In this document: positions 13,909 through 22,831 of the stretch, piece by piece
Position numbering within the stretch: position 1 is the first letter of the stretch
Layout of the letters: every line of letters starts with the position of its first letter
NCBI GenBank assembly: GCA_021791615.1
Contig: JAJYWG010000030.1
Coordinates: 1-40,576 of the forward strand
Direction of reading: 5' to 3'
Length of the DNA stretch: 40,576 nt
Source: Actinomycetes bacterium
Lineage (GTDB): Bacteria; Actinomycetota; Acidimicrobiia; Acidimicrobiales; RAAP-2
Made by a program: the position numbers and the translations under genes
Notes under the pieces: generated by a model
Told to the model about the DNA's origin: nothing
The model's input: the letters and a program-made list of their open reading frames with translations, nothing else
The model's database searches: none

Positions 13909-16008
13909 ATGGCTGACCCAGTACCGAACCGCGAATTCCCCCTCGCCCGAACCCGCAACATCGGGATCATGGCCCACATCGACGCGGGCAAGACCACGAC
14001 GACCGAGCGGATCCTCTACTACACCGGACGCAACTACAAGATCGGCGAGGTCCACGAGGGCGCGGCCACGATGGACTGGATGGTCCAAGAGCAGGAGCGG
14101 GGCATCACCATCACGTCGGCAGCGACCACGTGCCGCTGGCGGGACACCTGGATCAACATCATCGACACCCCTGGCCACGTCGACTTCACCGTGGAGGTGG
14201 AGCGTTCCCTGCGGGTGCTCGACGGCGCCGTGGCGGTCTTCGACGCCGTCGCCGGCGTCGAGCCGCAGACCGAGACGGTGTGGCGTCAGGCCAACAAGTA
14301 CCACGTGCCCCGGATCTGCTTCGTGAACAAGATGGACCGGGTAGGGGCGGACTTCGAGCGGACGGTCGAGATGATCCGTGACCGTCTCGACGCCCAGCCG
14401 GCCGTGGTCCAGCTCCCGGTGGGATCCGAGGGGGACTTCCGCGGGGTGATCGACCTGCTCGGGATGAAGGCGCTGGTGTGGGACGACGGCATGGGCGAGA
14501 AGTGGGAGGAAGAGCCCATCCCCGCGGAGCTGGCCGCCGAAGCGGACTCCGCACGCCACCAGCTCGTCGACGTCCTCTCGAACTACGACGACGGGATCAT
14601 GGAGAAGTACCTGGCGGACGAAGAGATCACCGCCGACGACCTCCGCCGGGCACTGCGCACCGCCACCCTGTCGAGCGAGGCCGTCCCGGTACTCTGCGGC
14701 TCGGCATTCAAGAACAAGGGTGTCCAGCCGATGCTCGACGCCGTCGTCGACTACCTCCCGAGCCCGCTCGATCTCCCGCCGACGCCGGGGACCCGGCCCG
14801 GTCACGACGACGAGGTCCTCGAGCGGCCTGCCGAGGACTCGGCGCCGTTCGCCGCCCTGGCATTCAAGATCATGACCGACCCCTATGTCGGCAAGCTGAC
14901 CTACCTCCGGGTGTACTCGGGCACCCTCCAGAAGGGCGCCACGGTGATGAACACCACCAAGGACAAGCGCGAGCGGATCGGGCGGCTCCTCCAGATGCAC
15001 GCGAACCACCGGGAGGACAAGGATGCCTGCTTCGCCGGCGACATCGTCGCCGCCGTCGGCCTCAAGCAGACCACCACGGGCGACACCCTGTCGGACCCTG
15101 CGCACCCGATCGTCCTGGAGGCCCTGACCTTCCCTGAACCGGTCATCCACGTGGCCGTCGAGCCCAAGACCAAAGCCGACCAGGACAAGCTCTCGCGGGC
15201 GCTGTACTCGCTCTCCGAGGAGGACCCGACCTTCCGTGTGCGCTCCGACGAGGAGACGGGCCAGACCGTGATCTCGGGGATGGGCGAGCTCCACCTCGAG
15301 GTGCTGGTGGACCGGATGCTGCGCGAGTTCAGCGTCGACGCCAACGTCGGCAAGCCGCAAGTGGCCTACCGGGAGACCATCCGCAAGGCGGTGGACAAGA
15401 TCGAAGGGCGCTACGTGCGCCAGACCGGCGGCCGGGGCCAGTACGGGCACGTGGTCATCAGCGCGGAGCCCACCGGGCCCGGGGGAGGCTACGAGTTCGT
15501 CGACAAGATCACCGGCGGGGTGATCCCCAAGGAGTACATCCCTTCGGTCGACGCGGGGATCCAAGAAGCACTGACGGCGGGGGTCCTGGCCGGCTACCCC
15601 ACGGTGGACATCCGGGTCACCCTCACCTTCGGCTCCTACCACGACGTCGACTCCTCGGAGATGGCTTTCAAGATCGCCGGGTCGATCGCCGTCAAAGAGG
15701 CCATCCGGGCTGCCCGCCCGGTGCTCCTCGAGCCGGTCATGGCGGTCGAGGTGGTGACGCCCGAGGACTACATGGGCGATGTGATCGGTGATCTCTCCTC
15801 CCGCCGGGGCCGGATCGAGGGCATGGAGCAGCGTGGGAGCAGCCACGTGGTGAGGGCCCTGGTACCGCTGGCCGACATGTTCGGCTACGCTACCGACCTG
15901 CGTTCTCGCACGCAGGGCCGTGCCACCTACACGATGCAGTTCCATTCCTACAGCGAGGTGCCCGACGCGATCTCCAAGGAGATCGTGGCCCGGGCACGAG
16001 GAGAGTAA
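13909..16008 (+). CDS. fusA: Elongation factor G
   Basis: 699-residue EF-G, the GTPase that drives tRNA-mRNA translocation and, with RRF, ribosome recycling. GTP-binding motifs: AHIDAGKTT (22-30), switch II DTPGH (86-90), NKMD (140-143). Domain II follows residue 310 or so; domain IV includes [10 protein letters not shown] and ends with the [20 protein letters not shown] tail. The ATG at 13909 is preceded by AGGAG. It is linked to rpsG by 27 bases. Nothing suggests the short paralogue; it has full length and all five domains. Confidence 0.98.
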   Translation: MADPVPNREFPLARTRNIGIMAHIDAGKTTTTERILYYTGRNYKIGEVHEGAATMDWMVQEQERGITITSAATTCRWRDTWINIIDTPGHVDFTVEVERSLRVLDGAVAVFDAVAGVEPQTETVWRQANKYHVPRICFVNKMDRVGADFERTVEMIRDRLDAQPAVVQLPVGSEGDFRGVIDLLGMKALVWDDGMGEKWEEEPIPAELAAEADSARHQLVDVLSNYDDGIMEKYLADEEITADDLRRALRTATLSSEAVPVLCGSAFKNKGVQPMLDAVVDYLPSPLDLPPTPGTRPGHDDEVLERPAEDSAPFAALAFKIMTDPYVGKLTYLRVYSGTLQKGATVMNTTKDKRERIGRLLQMHANHREDKDACFAGDIVAAVGLKQTTTGDTLSDPAHPIVLEALTFPEPVIHVAVEPKTKADQDKLSRALYSLSEEDPTFRVRSDEETGQTVISGMGELHLEVLVDRMLREFSVDANVGKPQVAYRETIRKAVDKIEGRYVRQTGGRGQYGHVVISAEPTGPGGGYEFVDKITGGVIPKEYIPSVDAGIQEALTAGVLAGYPTVDIRVTLTFGSYHDVDSSEMAFKIAGSIAVKEAIRAARPVLLEPVMAVEVVTPEDYMGDVIGDLSSRRGRIEGMEQRGSSHVVRALVPLADMFGYATDLRSRTQGRATYTMQFHSYSEVPDAISKEIVARARGE

Positions 16009-16014
16009 GGCCGC

Positions 16015-16104
16015 ACCGGACCCCTGGGTCCGGTCGGTGCAGCCAGAGACGTCACGAGGCAGCGGCGGGTGACCGCCGAGGCGGGCCCGAGGGGGCGCCG
16101 CCCC
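16015..16104 (+). other. Three GC hairpins in the fusA-tuf gap
   Basis: Six bases after the fusA stop, ACCGGACC/GGTCCGGT (16015-16034) forms a perfect eight-base stem with loop CCTG. It is followed by GGCGG/CCGCC with a GTGA tetraloop (16064-16077) and GGGGC/GCCCC (16092-16104). No T-run follows, so these look like attenuation, processing or stability elements that could raise tuf over fusA. Confidence 0.45.
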
Positions 16105-16126
16105 AGATCAAGGAGCAAAGGTTCAG

Positions 16127-17314
16127 ATGGCCAAGCAGAAGTTCGAGCGGTCCAAGCCCCACATCAACGTGGGGACGATGGGGCACATCGACCACGGGAA
16201 GACGACGCTCACGGCGGCCATCACCAAGGTGCTGTCCGAGACCAACGCCAACACCTCGTTCACGCCTTTCGACCAGATCGACCGGGCGCCTGAAGAGAAG
16301 CAGCGGGGTATCACCATCTCCATCGCCCACGTGGAGTACGAGACGGCCAACCGCCACTACGCGCACGTCGACATGCCCGGGCACGCCGACTACATCAAGA
16401 ACATGATCACCGGCGCCGCCCAGGTCGACGGGGCCATCTTGGTCGTCTCGGCGGCCGACGGGCCGATGCCCCAGACCCGCGAGCACGTGCTCCTGGCTCG
16501 CCAGGTGGGCGTTCCCTACATCGTGGTCGCGCTCAACAAGGCCGACATGGTGGACGACGAAGAGTTGCTGGACCTGGTCGAGCTCGAGGTCCGAGAGCTC
16601 TTGAACGAGTACGAATTCCCCGGCGACGACACGCCGATCGTCCGAGTGAGCGCGTTGAAGGCGCTCGAGGGCGATCCCGAGTGGACCCCGAAGATCCTCG
16701 AGCTCATGGACGCCGTCGACTCCTACATCCCCGAGCCCGTCCGGGACATCGAGAAGCCATTCCTCATGCCGATCGAGGACGTGATGTCGATCACGGGCCG
16801 GGGCACCGTGGTCACCGGCAAGGTCGAGCAGGGCATCGTCAAGGTGGGCGAGGAGGTCGAGATCGTCGGCCTCAGGGACACGCAGAAGACGACGGTGACC
16901 GGCGTCGAGATGTTCCGCAAGCTCCTCGACCAGGGGCAGGCGGGTGACAACATCGGTGCCCTACTCCGAGGGACGAAGAAGGAGGACGTCGAGCGCGGTC
17001 AGGTGCTCTGCAAGCCAGGGTCCATCACCCCTCACACCGACTTCGAAGCCACGATCTACGTGCTCAACAAAGAAGAGGGTGGCCGGCACAAGCCGTTCTT
17101 CTCCAACTACCGGCCCCAGTTCTACTTCCGCACCACCGACGTGACCGGCACCATCACCCTGCCCGAGGGCACCGAGATGGTCATGCCCGGCGACAACACC
17201 GACATGACCGTGGCATTGGGCAAGCCCATTGCCATGACCGAGGGGCTGCGGTTCGCCATCCGAGAGGGTGGGCGCACGGTGGCTTCGGGGCGGGTCACCA
17301 AGATCCTCAAGTAA
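16127..17314 (+). CDS. tuf: Elongation factor Tu
   Basis: 395-residue EF-Tu, the GTPase delivering aminoacyl-tRNA to the A site. GTP-binding motifs are GHIDHGKTT (19-27), DMPGHADY from D82 with the catalytic histidine at H86, and NKAD. Domain II starts near residue 205 ([16 protein letters not shown]) and domain III contains [10 protein letters not shown]. Position 83 is Met where E. coli has Cys in DCPGH; this position varies in bacteria. AAGGAG upstream supports ATG 16127. Only one tuf copy is visible in the window. Confidence 0.98.
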   Translation: MAKQKFERSKPHINVGTMGHIDHGKTTLTAAITKVLSETNANTSFTPFDQIDRAPEEKQRGITISIAHVEYETANRHYAHVDMPGHADYIKNMITGAAQVDGAILVVSAADGPMPQTREHVLLARQVGVPYIVVALNKADMVDDEELLDLVELEVRELLNEYEFPGDDTPIVRVSALKALEGDPEWTPKILELMDAVDSYIPEPVRDIEKPFLMPIEDVMSITGRGTVVTGKVEQGIVKVGEEVEIVGLRDTQKTTVTGVEMFRKLLDQGQAGDNIGALLRGTKKEDVERGQVLCKPGSITPHTDFEATIYVLNKEEGGRHKPFFSNYRPQFYFRTTDVTGTITLPEGTEMVMPGDNTDMTVALGKPIAMTEGLRFAIREGGRTVASGRVTKILK

Positions 17315-17327
17315 CCTCGCCCCAAGC

Positions 17328-17428
17328 CCGGGACCGGTTTCTGGTCGGGAACAGGAGCGAGGCCGAGCCCGGAACCGGGAGCGACACAGGGACCGGGACC
17401 GAACCCGGGAGCGAGAACAGAGAGCAGG
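17328..17428 (+). repeat. Degenerate GGGA/CGGGAGCGA repeats between tuf and rpsJ
   Basis: The 128-base gap is built largely from variants of a GGGACCG / CCGGGAGCGA word (for example ACCGGGAGCGA, ACCCGGGAGCGA and two adjacent GGGACC units). It is purine-rich on the coding strand and has no clear promoter. It resembles the rplK-rplA gap in style but not in exact sequence. Confidence 0.6.
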
Positions 17429-17442
17429 AGAAAGAGCCGAAC

Positions 17443-17769
17443 ATGGCCGATGGGCCCCGCCAGAAGATACGGATTCGCCTCAAGGCCTACGACCACGAGG
17501 TCTTGGACCAGTCGACGGAGAAGATCGTCCAGACCGTGCTGCGGACCCAAGCCAAGGTCCAGGGCCCGGTTCCCCTTCCCACGGACAAGCACCGCTACAC
17601 GGTGATCCGCTCTCCGCACAAGTACAAGGACAGCCGCGAGCACTTCGAGATGAGGGTCCACAAGCGGTTGGTCGACATCGTCGAGCACACCCCGAAGACC
17701 GTCGACTCGCTCCAGCGGCTGGACCTTCCCGCAGGCGTCGACATCGAGATCAAGATCCAGACGACCTGA
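17443..17769 (+). CDS. rpsJ: 30S ribosomal protein S10 (NusE)
   Basis: 108-residue S10, part of the 30S head and, as NusE, the ribosomal partner of NusG and NusB in antitermination. Signatures: [18 protein letters not shown] at the N-terminus, [20 protein letters not shown] (about 44-63), and [15 protein letters not shown] at 17443 follows GCAGGAGAAAG. It sits at the end of the str set and is separated from rplC by 346 bases, whereas rpsJ more often leads directly into rplC. Its last 24 bases are part of an exact tandem duplication that runs past the stop. Confidence 0.97.
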   Translation: MADGPRQKIRIRLKAYDHEVLDQSTEKIVQTVLRTQAKVQGPVPLPTDKHRYTVIRSPHKYKDSREHFEMRVHKRLVDIVEHTPKTVDSLQRLDLPAGVDIEIKIQTT

Positions 17770-17789
17770 GATCAAGATCCAGACGACCT
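17746..17789 (+). repeat. Perfect 22-bp tandem duplication across the rpsJ stop codon
   Basis: The 22-base unit at 17746-17767 is repeated without a mismatch at 17768-17789. The TGA stop is formed at the junction (T from copy one, GA from copy two), and the same TGA is re-formed after copy two. The duplication therefore leaves the protein unchanged. Confidence 0.95.
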
Positions 17790-17848
17790 GAGGCATCCTG
17801 GACAGGCCACGGCGAACGCAGCGCGGCCCCCCTGGCGCCGAAGGCGCT

Positions 17849-17878
17849 TTGTCAGGGAGCCCGCTGATGGTGTAGCGT
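17849..17878 (+). promoter_or_regulatory. Candidate promoter for the rplC-led S10/spc operon
   Basis: TTGTCA (17849-17854), an 18-base spacer, TAGCGT (17873-17878); the -35 matches consensus at five of six positions. A start near 17885 gives a leader of about 230 bases before rplC. It separates rpsJ from the rest of the S10 operon. Confidence 0.62.
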
Positions 17879-17885
17879 GACACCC

Positions 17886-18115
17886 CGGGTCGCAGCGATG
17901 CTCAGCGGCATTCCAGCAGGAATGTCCGGGTGGCGTCGTCGGACCCAAGGCACGGCTCGGCCGTGCCGGACCATTGAGATGTGCCTGAGCGCCCGTTCCT
18001 GTGTGGGAACGGGGACCTCGGGCCACGACATTCGAGCGCTCCGCTCGGGGATCCCGGGCGGAGCGTTGGCGTGCGTCCGGGAGACCGGGTGTGCAGCAGG
18101 GAGCGAGCAGAGCAC
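17886..18115 (+). ncRNA. Hairpin-rich leader of rplC, candidate autoregulatory RNA
   Basis: This is the transcribed part of the 346-base gap between rpsJ and rplC. Stems: CATTCC/GGAATG with loop AGCA (17909-17924); a perfect eight-base GGCACGGC/GCCGTGCC with loop TCG (17949-17967); CCCGTTCC/GGAACGGG (17992-18013); and a 13-pair stem (12 Watson-Crick, one G-U) at 18037-18065 with loop GAT. The 5' arm of the last can instead form CGAGCG/CGCTCG (18033-18047), so two conformations exclude one another. A short CCGG-GAGA-CCGG stem follows at 18077-18088. In E. coli, L4 binds the S10 leader upstream of rpsJ; here a comparable leader would lie downstream of it. No ligand is known. Confidence 0.5.
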
Positions 18116-18778
18116 GTGGCTACCAAGGCGATCGTCGGCGAGAAGGTCGGCATGACCCAGGTCTGGGACGACCAGCACCGCGCCGTACCGGTGACGGTGG
18201 TGAGAGTCGCGCCCGTCCGCGTGGTCCAGGTGAAGACCCCCGAGCGCGAGGGGTACTCCGCCCTGCAGGTCACCTGGGGCTTCCGCCGGAAGTCGACGCT
18301 CACCCAGCCCGAGCTGGGGCATTTCGAGCGAGCCGGGGTGGACCCTGGTCGGTCGCTCGTCGAGCTCCGGATCGACGACGTGGCTCCGTACGAAGTCGGG
18401 CAAGAGATCACCGCCGACATCCTGAGCGCCGGTGAGCGCGTCGACGCCATCGCCGTGAGCAAGGGGAAAGGTTTCGCCGGGGGCATGAAGCGGCATAATT
18501 TCAAAGGGCAAGGCGCGTCCCACGGCAACCACAAGTCCCATCGCGTGCCCGGCTCGATCGGAGCTTGTGCCACCCCGTCACGGGTCTTCAAGGGGACCCG
18601 GATGGCCGGGCGGATGGGGGGCCGTCAGGTGACCGCCCTCAACCTCGAAGTGGTGTCGGCTGACCCCGAACGCCAGCTCGTCTTGATCAAAGGTGCGATC
18701 CCCGGTTCCCGCGGGTCGGTGGTCGTGCTGCGGGACTCGGTGAAGACGCCCGCGTCCAACAATGGCGGTCGACGATGA
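18116..18778 (+). CDS. rplC: 50S ribosomal protein L3
   Basis: 220-residue L3, an early-assembly protein whose loop reaches toward the peptidyl transferase centre. GTG at 18116 gives the family N-terminus ([18 protein letters not shown]); AGGGAG (18098-18103) is about 12 bases upstream, rather far. Signatures include [20 protein letters not shown] and [20 protein letters not shown]. The open frame extends upstream into the leader, but that sequence is not L3-like. The stop overlaps the rplD start (ATGA), the first of a chain of coupled genes. Confidence 0.96.
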   Translation: MATKAIVGEKVGMTQVWDDQHRAVPVTVVRVAPVRVVQVKTPEREGYSALQVTWGFRRKSTLTQPELGHFERAGVDPGRSLVELRIDDVAPYEVGQEITADILSAGERVDAIAVSKGKGFAGGMKRHNFKGQGASHGNHKSHRVPGSIGACATPSRVFKGTRMAGRMGGRQVTALNLEVVSADPERQLVLIKGAIPGSRGSVVVLRDSVKTPASNNGGRR

Positions 18779-19554
18779 GCACCACTGGTCTCCTGCGTGG
18801 TCCCGTCCGGCGTGAACGTCCAGAGCCCGTGACCCGTTCGGTGCAGCGCCGCGACGTCACCGGTAAAGAGCTCGGGCTGGTCGAGCTCGAGCCGACGGTC
18901 TTCGGGATCACCCCCAACCCATCGGTCATGCACCAGGTCGTGACCGCCCAGCTCGCGGCGGCCCGGCGCGGCACCCAGTCGACGCGCACCCGTGCAGAAG
19001 TGCGCGGCGGTGGATCCAAGCCGTTCCGGCAGAAAGGCACCGGTCGGGCCCGCCAGGGTTCGACCAGGTCGCCGAGCTGGTCGGGCGGTGGAGTGGCACT
19101 GGGACCCAAGCCGCGCAGCTACCGGCAGCGGACGCCCAAGAAGATGGTCCGGCTGGCCCTTTTGTCCTCGCTCTCCGACCGCGCTGCCGCCGAGCGCGTC
19201 GCCCTGGTGGATCGATGGGGCTGGGATGTCCCGAAGACCAAGGCAGCCCTGGCCGCGCTGTCGGCGCTCGGTCTCTCTGGGCGGGTGCTCGTGGTCCTGG
19301 GTAGCGATGACGTGGTGGCCGAGAGGTCATTTGGCAACTTGGGCCATGTGCAGACGGTGCTGTCCGGCGAGCTCTCGGCCCACGACGTGCTGCGGAACGA
19401 CTGGGTCGTCTTCACTGACGAGACGCTGCCCGGCGCGGCGCTGCCCGGCGAGACCCGGTCTGGTGTTGAGGGGGATCACCTCGGTGAGGCGTTGGTGGAG
19501 GGGAGCTCGGACCTGGATGAAGGTATGGCCGAGGGCGAGGACGGGGAGCCATGA
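18775..19554 (+). CDS. rplD: 50S ribosomal protein L4
   Basis: 259-residue L4. The long tunnel loop (about residues 74-122) is clear from [20 protein letters not shown] and the following SWSGGG; it lines the exit-tunnel constriction where macrolides act. L4 is the S10-operon repressor in E. coli. The usual length is about 205-215; residues 217-259 form an extra acidic tail rich in Glu, Asp and Gly. There is also a short N-terminal addition (about 20 residues). The start ATG at 18775 overlaps the rplC stop, and its own end overlaps rplW. Confidence 0.95.
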   Translation: MSTTGLLRGPVRRERPEPVTRSVQRRDVTGKELGLVELEPTVFGITPNPSVMHQVVTAQLAAARRGTQSTRTRAEVRGGGSKPFRQKGTGRARQGSTRSPSWSGGGVALGPKPRSYRQRTPKKMVRLALLSSLSDRAAAERVALVDRWGWDVPKTKAALAALSALGLSGRVLVVLGSDDVVAERSFGNLGHVQTVLSGELSAHDVLRNDWVVFTDETLPGAALPGETRSGVEGDHLGEALVEGSSDLDEGMAEGEDGEP

Positions 19555-19841
19555 AAGACGCCACGACCGTGATCCGGCGCCCGGTCATCTCCGAGAAGAC
19601 CTACAGCCTCATGAACCGCAACGTCTACGTGTTCGTGGTCGACCCCAAGGCGACCAAGATCGACGTGCGCCACGCCGTCGAGCAGGTGTTCGGGGTGAAG
19701 GTGGACAAGGTGAACACGCTCAATCGCAAAGGCAAGACCACCCGTAACCGGAGGACCAACACCCGAGGCCGGCGCCCTGATACCAAGCGGGCCATCGTGA
19801 CGCTTCACCCCGGCGACAAGATCGACCTCTTCGAGAGCTGA
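19551..19841 (+). CDS. rplW: 50S ribosomal protein L23
   Basis: 96-residue L23 at the exit-tunnel rim, the docking site of trigger factor and [23 protein letters not shown] at the start, [18 protein letters not shown] and the C-terminal [13 protein letters not shown] are typical. The length is normal, unlike its neighbours L4 and L22, which carry acidic tails. ATG at 19551 overlaps the rplD stop by four bases. Confidence 0.96.
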   Translation: MKDATTVIRRPVISEKTYSLMNRNVYVFVVDPKATKIDVRHAVEQVFGVKVDKVNTLNRKGKTTRNRRTNTRGRRPDTKRAIVTLHPGDKIDLFES

Positions 19842-19848
19842 GAGATCC

Positions 19849-20685
19849 ATGCCCCTTCGATCCCGTAAACCCACCAGTCCCGGGCGGCGCTTCCAGACCG
19901 TCTCCGACTTCTCCGAGATCACCACCTCTACTCCGGAGCGGACGTTGGTGGTCTCCAACACGCGTTCGGGCGGCCGGAACAACCGGGGTCGCAAAACCGC
20001 CCGTCACCGTGGCGGAGGGCACAAGCGTCAGTACCGGGTGGTCGACTTCCGCCGGGACAAGGATGGGATCCCGGCCAAGGTGGCTTCGATCGAGTACGAC
20101 CCGAACCGGAACGCCCGCATCGCGCTGCTCCATTACCTCGATGGTGAGAAGCGCTACATCCTGGCGCCCGCCGGGGTCAAGGTCGGTGACCGCCTGCAGA
20201 ACGGGCAAGGGGCGGAGATCCGCCCGGGGAACGCGTTGCCGCTTCGTTATATCCCCGTCGGATCGGTTGTCCACAACGTGGAGCTCCGTCCCGGTGGGGG
20301 CGGCAAGCTGGCAAGAGGTGCTGGGATGAGCATTCAGGTCGTGGCCAAGGAAGGTTCCTTTGCCACCCTTCGCCTTCCGTCCACCGAGATGCGCCGCGTG
20401 CCCATCGACTGCCGGGCGACGCTTGGGGTCGTCGGGAACTCCGAGGCCGAGCTGATCAAGATCGGCAAGGCGGGACGGAACCGTTGGAAAGGCGTCCGTC
20501 CGCAGACCCGTGGTGTGGCCATGAACCCGGTGGACCACCCGCTGGGTGGTGGTGAGGGGAAGTCTTCGGGAGGTCGCCATCCGGTGTCGCCGTGGGGCAA
20601 GCCGGAGGGACGGACCAGGTCCCGCCACAAGGACTCGGACAAGATGATCGTCCGCCGCCGGCGCACCCGCGGGGCGCGGCGGTAG
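19849..20685 (+). CDS. rplB: 50S ribosomal protein L2
   Basis: 278-residue L2, required for subunit association and peptidyl transferase centre assembly. The conserved histidine equivalent to E. coli H229 is H230 in [13 protein letters not shown]. Other signatures: [20 protein letters not shown] (about 42-61), the SH3-like [13 protein letters not shown] segment and the basic C-terminus [15 protein letters not shown] at 19849 lies seven bases after rplW. Length and content are normal. Confidence 0.97.
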   Translation: MPLRSRKPTSPGRRFQTVSDFSEITTSTPERTLVVSNTRSGGRNNRGRKTARHRGGGHKRQYRVVDFRRDKDGIPAKVASIEYDPNRNARIALLHYLDGEKRYILAPAGVKVGDRLQNGQGAEIRPGNALPLRYIPVGSVVHNVELRPGGGGKLARGAGMSIQVVAKEGSFATLRLPSTEMRRVPIDCRATLGVVGNSEAELIKIGKAGRNRWKGVRPQTRGVAMNPVDHPLGGGEGKSSGGRHPVSPWGKPEGRTRSRHKDSDKMIVRRRRTRGARR

Positions 20686-20704
20686 CAGGAGGGGTTGAGC
20701 CACC

Positions 20705-20983
20705 ATGCCACGCAGCCTGAAGAAAGGTCCTTTCGTCGACGATCACCTTCTGAAGAAGGTCGACGCGCTCAACGCCTCTGGCGACAAGCGAGTGATCAAG
20801 ACTTGGTCACGCCGATCGACGATCATCCCCGACATGGTCGGGCACACGATCGCCGTTCATGACGGTCGACGCCACGTCCCGGTGTACGTGACCGAGTCGA
20901 TGGTGGGGCACAAGCTCGGTGAGTTCGCGCCGACGAGGACGTTTCGATATCACGCCGGGCAAGAGCGGGCCGGGAGGCGCTGA
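20705..20983 (+). CDS. rpsS: 30S ribosomal protein S19
   Basis: 92-residue S19 of the 30S head, contacting S13 and A-site t[21 protein letters not shown] at the start and [20 protein letters not shown] in the middle identify it; the C-terminus [13 protein letters not shown] is typical. AGGAGGGG before the ATG gives a strong ribosome binding site. It is two bases from rplV. Confidence 0.97.
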   Translation: MPRSLKKGPFVDDHLLKKVDALNASGDKRVIKTWSRRSTIIPDMVGHTIAVHDGRRHVPVYVTESMVGHKLGEFAPTRTFRYHAGQERAGRR

Positions 20984-20985
20984 GC

Positions 20986-21681
20986 GTGCCTGGGATCAAG
21001 ACCAACGAGCGACCCGGGACCAAGGCCGTGCTGCGCCACTTCGGGATGTCCGCGTCCAAGGCCCGCCAGGTCCTGGACCTCATCCGGGGTGAGGACGTCG
21101 ACCGAGCTGCCGAGATCCTGCGCACCACCGAACGCGAGGCGGCGGCAGTGGTGGGCAAGGTGCTGGCATCGGCCGTTGCCAATGCCGTCCACAACGACGG
21201 GCTCGACAGCGAGGAGCTGTACGTCTCCGCGTGCTTCGCCGACGAAGGAGCCACCCTCAAGCGGTGGCGGCCTCGAGCAAGAGGCAGGGCAAGCCGGATC
21301 CGCAAGCGCACCTGCCATGTCACCATCATCGTGAGCCGGATGCCCGACGAGCGCCTGGTCCGCAGGAGGGCCGCGCGCGAGGCTGCAGGCAGCCAGAGGG
21401 CGCGCCGGGTCTCGGAGTCACGCAGGAGGGCGGACTTGGCCGGTCGCTTGGCGCGACGGCGTCACGCTCAGGAGGTGGCCGAAGAAGAGGCCGAGCAGAC
21501 GGCGGGGGAGGACCTCGAGGACCAGTTGGAAAACGAGGTCGAGGACCTGGGTGAAGGTGACACCGAGACCGTGGAGGCCGCTTCCGATGGAGAAGAGGCC
21601 GGGACCTCGGAGGCCTCCGAGGCCTCGGAGGCTTCCGCTTCGGTGACGAATGAGGATGGCGACGAGGAGAAGGGCGAATAG
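20986..21681 (+). CDS. rplV: 50S ribosomal protein L22 with long biphasic C-terminal extension
   Basis: The first 121 residues are a normal L22: SASKARQVLDLIRGEDVDRA, the tunnel hairpin around RWRPRARGRASRIRKRT, and HVTIIVSRM. L22 lines the exit tunnel and its body lies at the ribosome surface near the exit port. The protein runs on to 231 residues, about twice the usual length. Residues 122-160 are Arg/Ala-rich. Residues 163-231 contain 29 Asp/Glu and a single Lys, with a SEASEASEA run coded by three nine-base units (21607-21633). Mycobacterial L22 also has a C-terminal extension, but I know it as Ala/Lys-rich rather than acidic. GTG at 20986 is the start. No stop or frameshift interrupts the tail, and rpsC follows immediately. 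Confidence 0.94.
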   Translation: MPGIKTNERPGTKAVLRHFGMSASKARQVLDLIRGEDVDRAAEILRTTEREAAAVVGKVLASAVANAVHNDGLDSEELYVSACFADEGATLKRWRPRARGRASRIRKRTCHVTIIVSRMPDERLVRRRAAREAAGSQRARRVSESRRRADLAGRLARRRHAQEVAEEEAEQTAGEDLEDQLENEVEDLGEGDTETVEAASDGEEAGTSEASEASEASASVTNEDGDEEKGE

Positions 21682-22830
21682 ATGGGCCAGAAGGTCAACC
21701 CCTACGGGTTCCGTCTCGGCGTGACGACCGACTGGAAGTCGCGCTGGTTCGAAGACCGTCACTACCGCGACTTCGTCGTCGAGGACTGGAAGATCCGCGA
21801 CTACCTGATGTCGCAGCTCGAGGCGGCCGCGGTCAGCCGCATCGAGGTGGAGCGAACCCGTGATCGCCTTCGCATCGACATCCACACGGCCAGACCCGGG
21901 ATCGTCATCGGCCGACGGGGGGCCGAAGCTGATCGATTGAAGAAGAAGCTCGAGGAGATCACCGGACTGCCCAACCGGATCCAGCTCAACATCCAGGAGA
22001 TCAAGCAGCCGGAGCTGGACGCGGCGTTGATCGCACAAGGCATATGTGACCAGCTTGTACGGAGGGTGGCCTTCCGAAGGGCGATGAAGCGGGCAATCCA
22101 AACCGTCCAGAAAGCAGGTGCCCAGGGGGTGCGGGTACAGTGCTCGGGCCGGCTCGGGGGGGCCGAGATGTCCCGCAAGGAGTCGTACCGTGAAGGTCGG
22201 GTCCCTTTGCACACCCTACGAGCGGACATCGACTTTGGATTTCGTGAGGCGCGGACGACCTCGGGGCGCGTCGGAGTGAAAGTCTGGATCTACAAGGGGG
22301 ACATCCTCCCTTACAAGGTGTCGACGGACGAGAAGATCACCCGGGAAGCAGCGATGGCCGTGGGGGAGACGTCCGGGCAGAGCCGACCTCGCCGCCTCAT
22401 TACCGCCGGGGGCGGGCGGCGCCGTTCAGACCTGGGCGAGCCTGGCCTGGGCGTGCGGGTGGCGGGTGACGAGGGTGCCGAGGGCGCAGGCACCGGTGAG
22501 CCCGATGTGGCCGATGACGCGTCGCCGGTGGAGCCGGTGGACGGGCATGCTCCGAGCGAGGCCGATGGCACCGAACGAGAGGTCGGCACCGAGCAGGGGC
22601 ATGGCACGGCGGCGCCGGACGACAGCCAGGACAACCTCGGAGCCTCCGGGCTCGCCGATGACCCAGGCGCGCAAGACGCGGGGGATGCGTCGAGTCGCAT
22701 GGGCGATCTCATCGCGCCACCTGCTGAGCCGGACGAGCTGGAACGGCGCCTGGCTGAAGAAGAAGAGATCGAACGGCGGAGCCGCCACGAGCACCACGAG
22801 ACGCCTCACTTCCGAAGGGACGCGGATTGA
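21682..22830 (+). CDS. rpsC: 30S ribosomal protein S3 with long acidic C-terminal extension
   Basis: S3 forms part of the mRNA entry channel and its helicase activity. [20 protein letters not shown] starts the protein. The KH domain has the GRRG loop at 77-80, and the C-terminal domain includes [20 protein letters not shown] and [18 protein letters not shown]. Bacterial S3 is usually 210-280 residues; this one is 382. Residues from about 245 onward are Gly/Ala/Asp/Glu-rich low complexity, ending in a charged segment [20 protein letters not shown] and a His-rich end. ATG at 21682 directly abuts the rplV stop; rplP starts one base after its stop. Confidence 0.95.
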   Translation: MGQKVNPYGFRLGVTTDWKSRWFEDRHYRDFVVEDWKIRDYLMSQLEAAAVSRIEVERTRDRLRIDIHTARPGIVIGRRGAEADRLKKKLEEITGLPNRIQLNIQEIKQPELDAALIAQGICDQLVRRVAFRRAMKRAIQTVQKAGAQGVRVQCSGRLGGAEMSRKESYREGRVPLHTLRADIDFGFREARTTSGRVGVKVWIYKGDILPYKVSTDEKITREAAMAVGETSGQSRPRRLITAGGGRRRSDLGEPGLGVRVAGDEGAEGAGTGEPDVADDASPVEPVDGHAPSEADGTEREVGTEQGHGTAAPDDSQDNLGASGLADDPGAQDAGDASSRMGDLIAPPAEPDELERRLAEEEEIERRSRHEHHETPHFRRDAD

Positions 22831-22831
22831 G

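Noticed and set aside
13225..15945. A 906-codon minus-strand frame opposite rpsL-rpsG-fusA
   Set aside because: It crosses three certain genes on the other strand and has the composition expected of an antisense third-position GC shadow.
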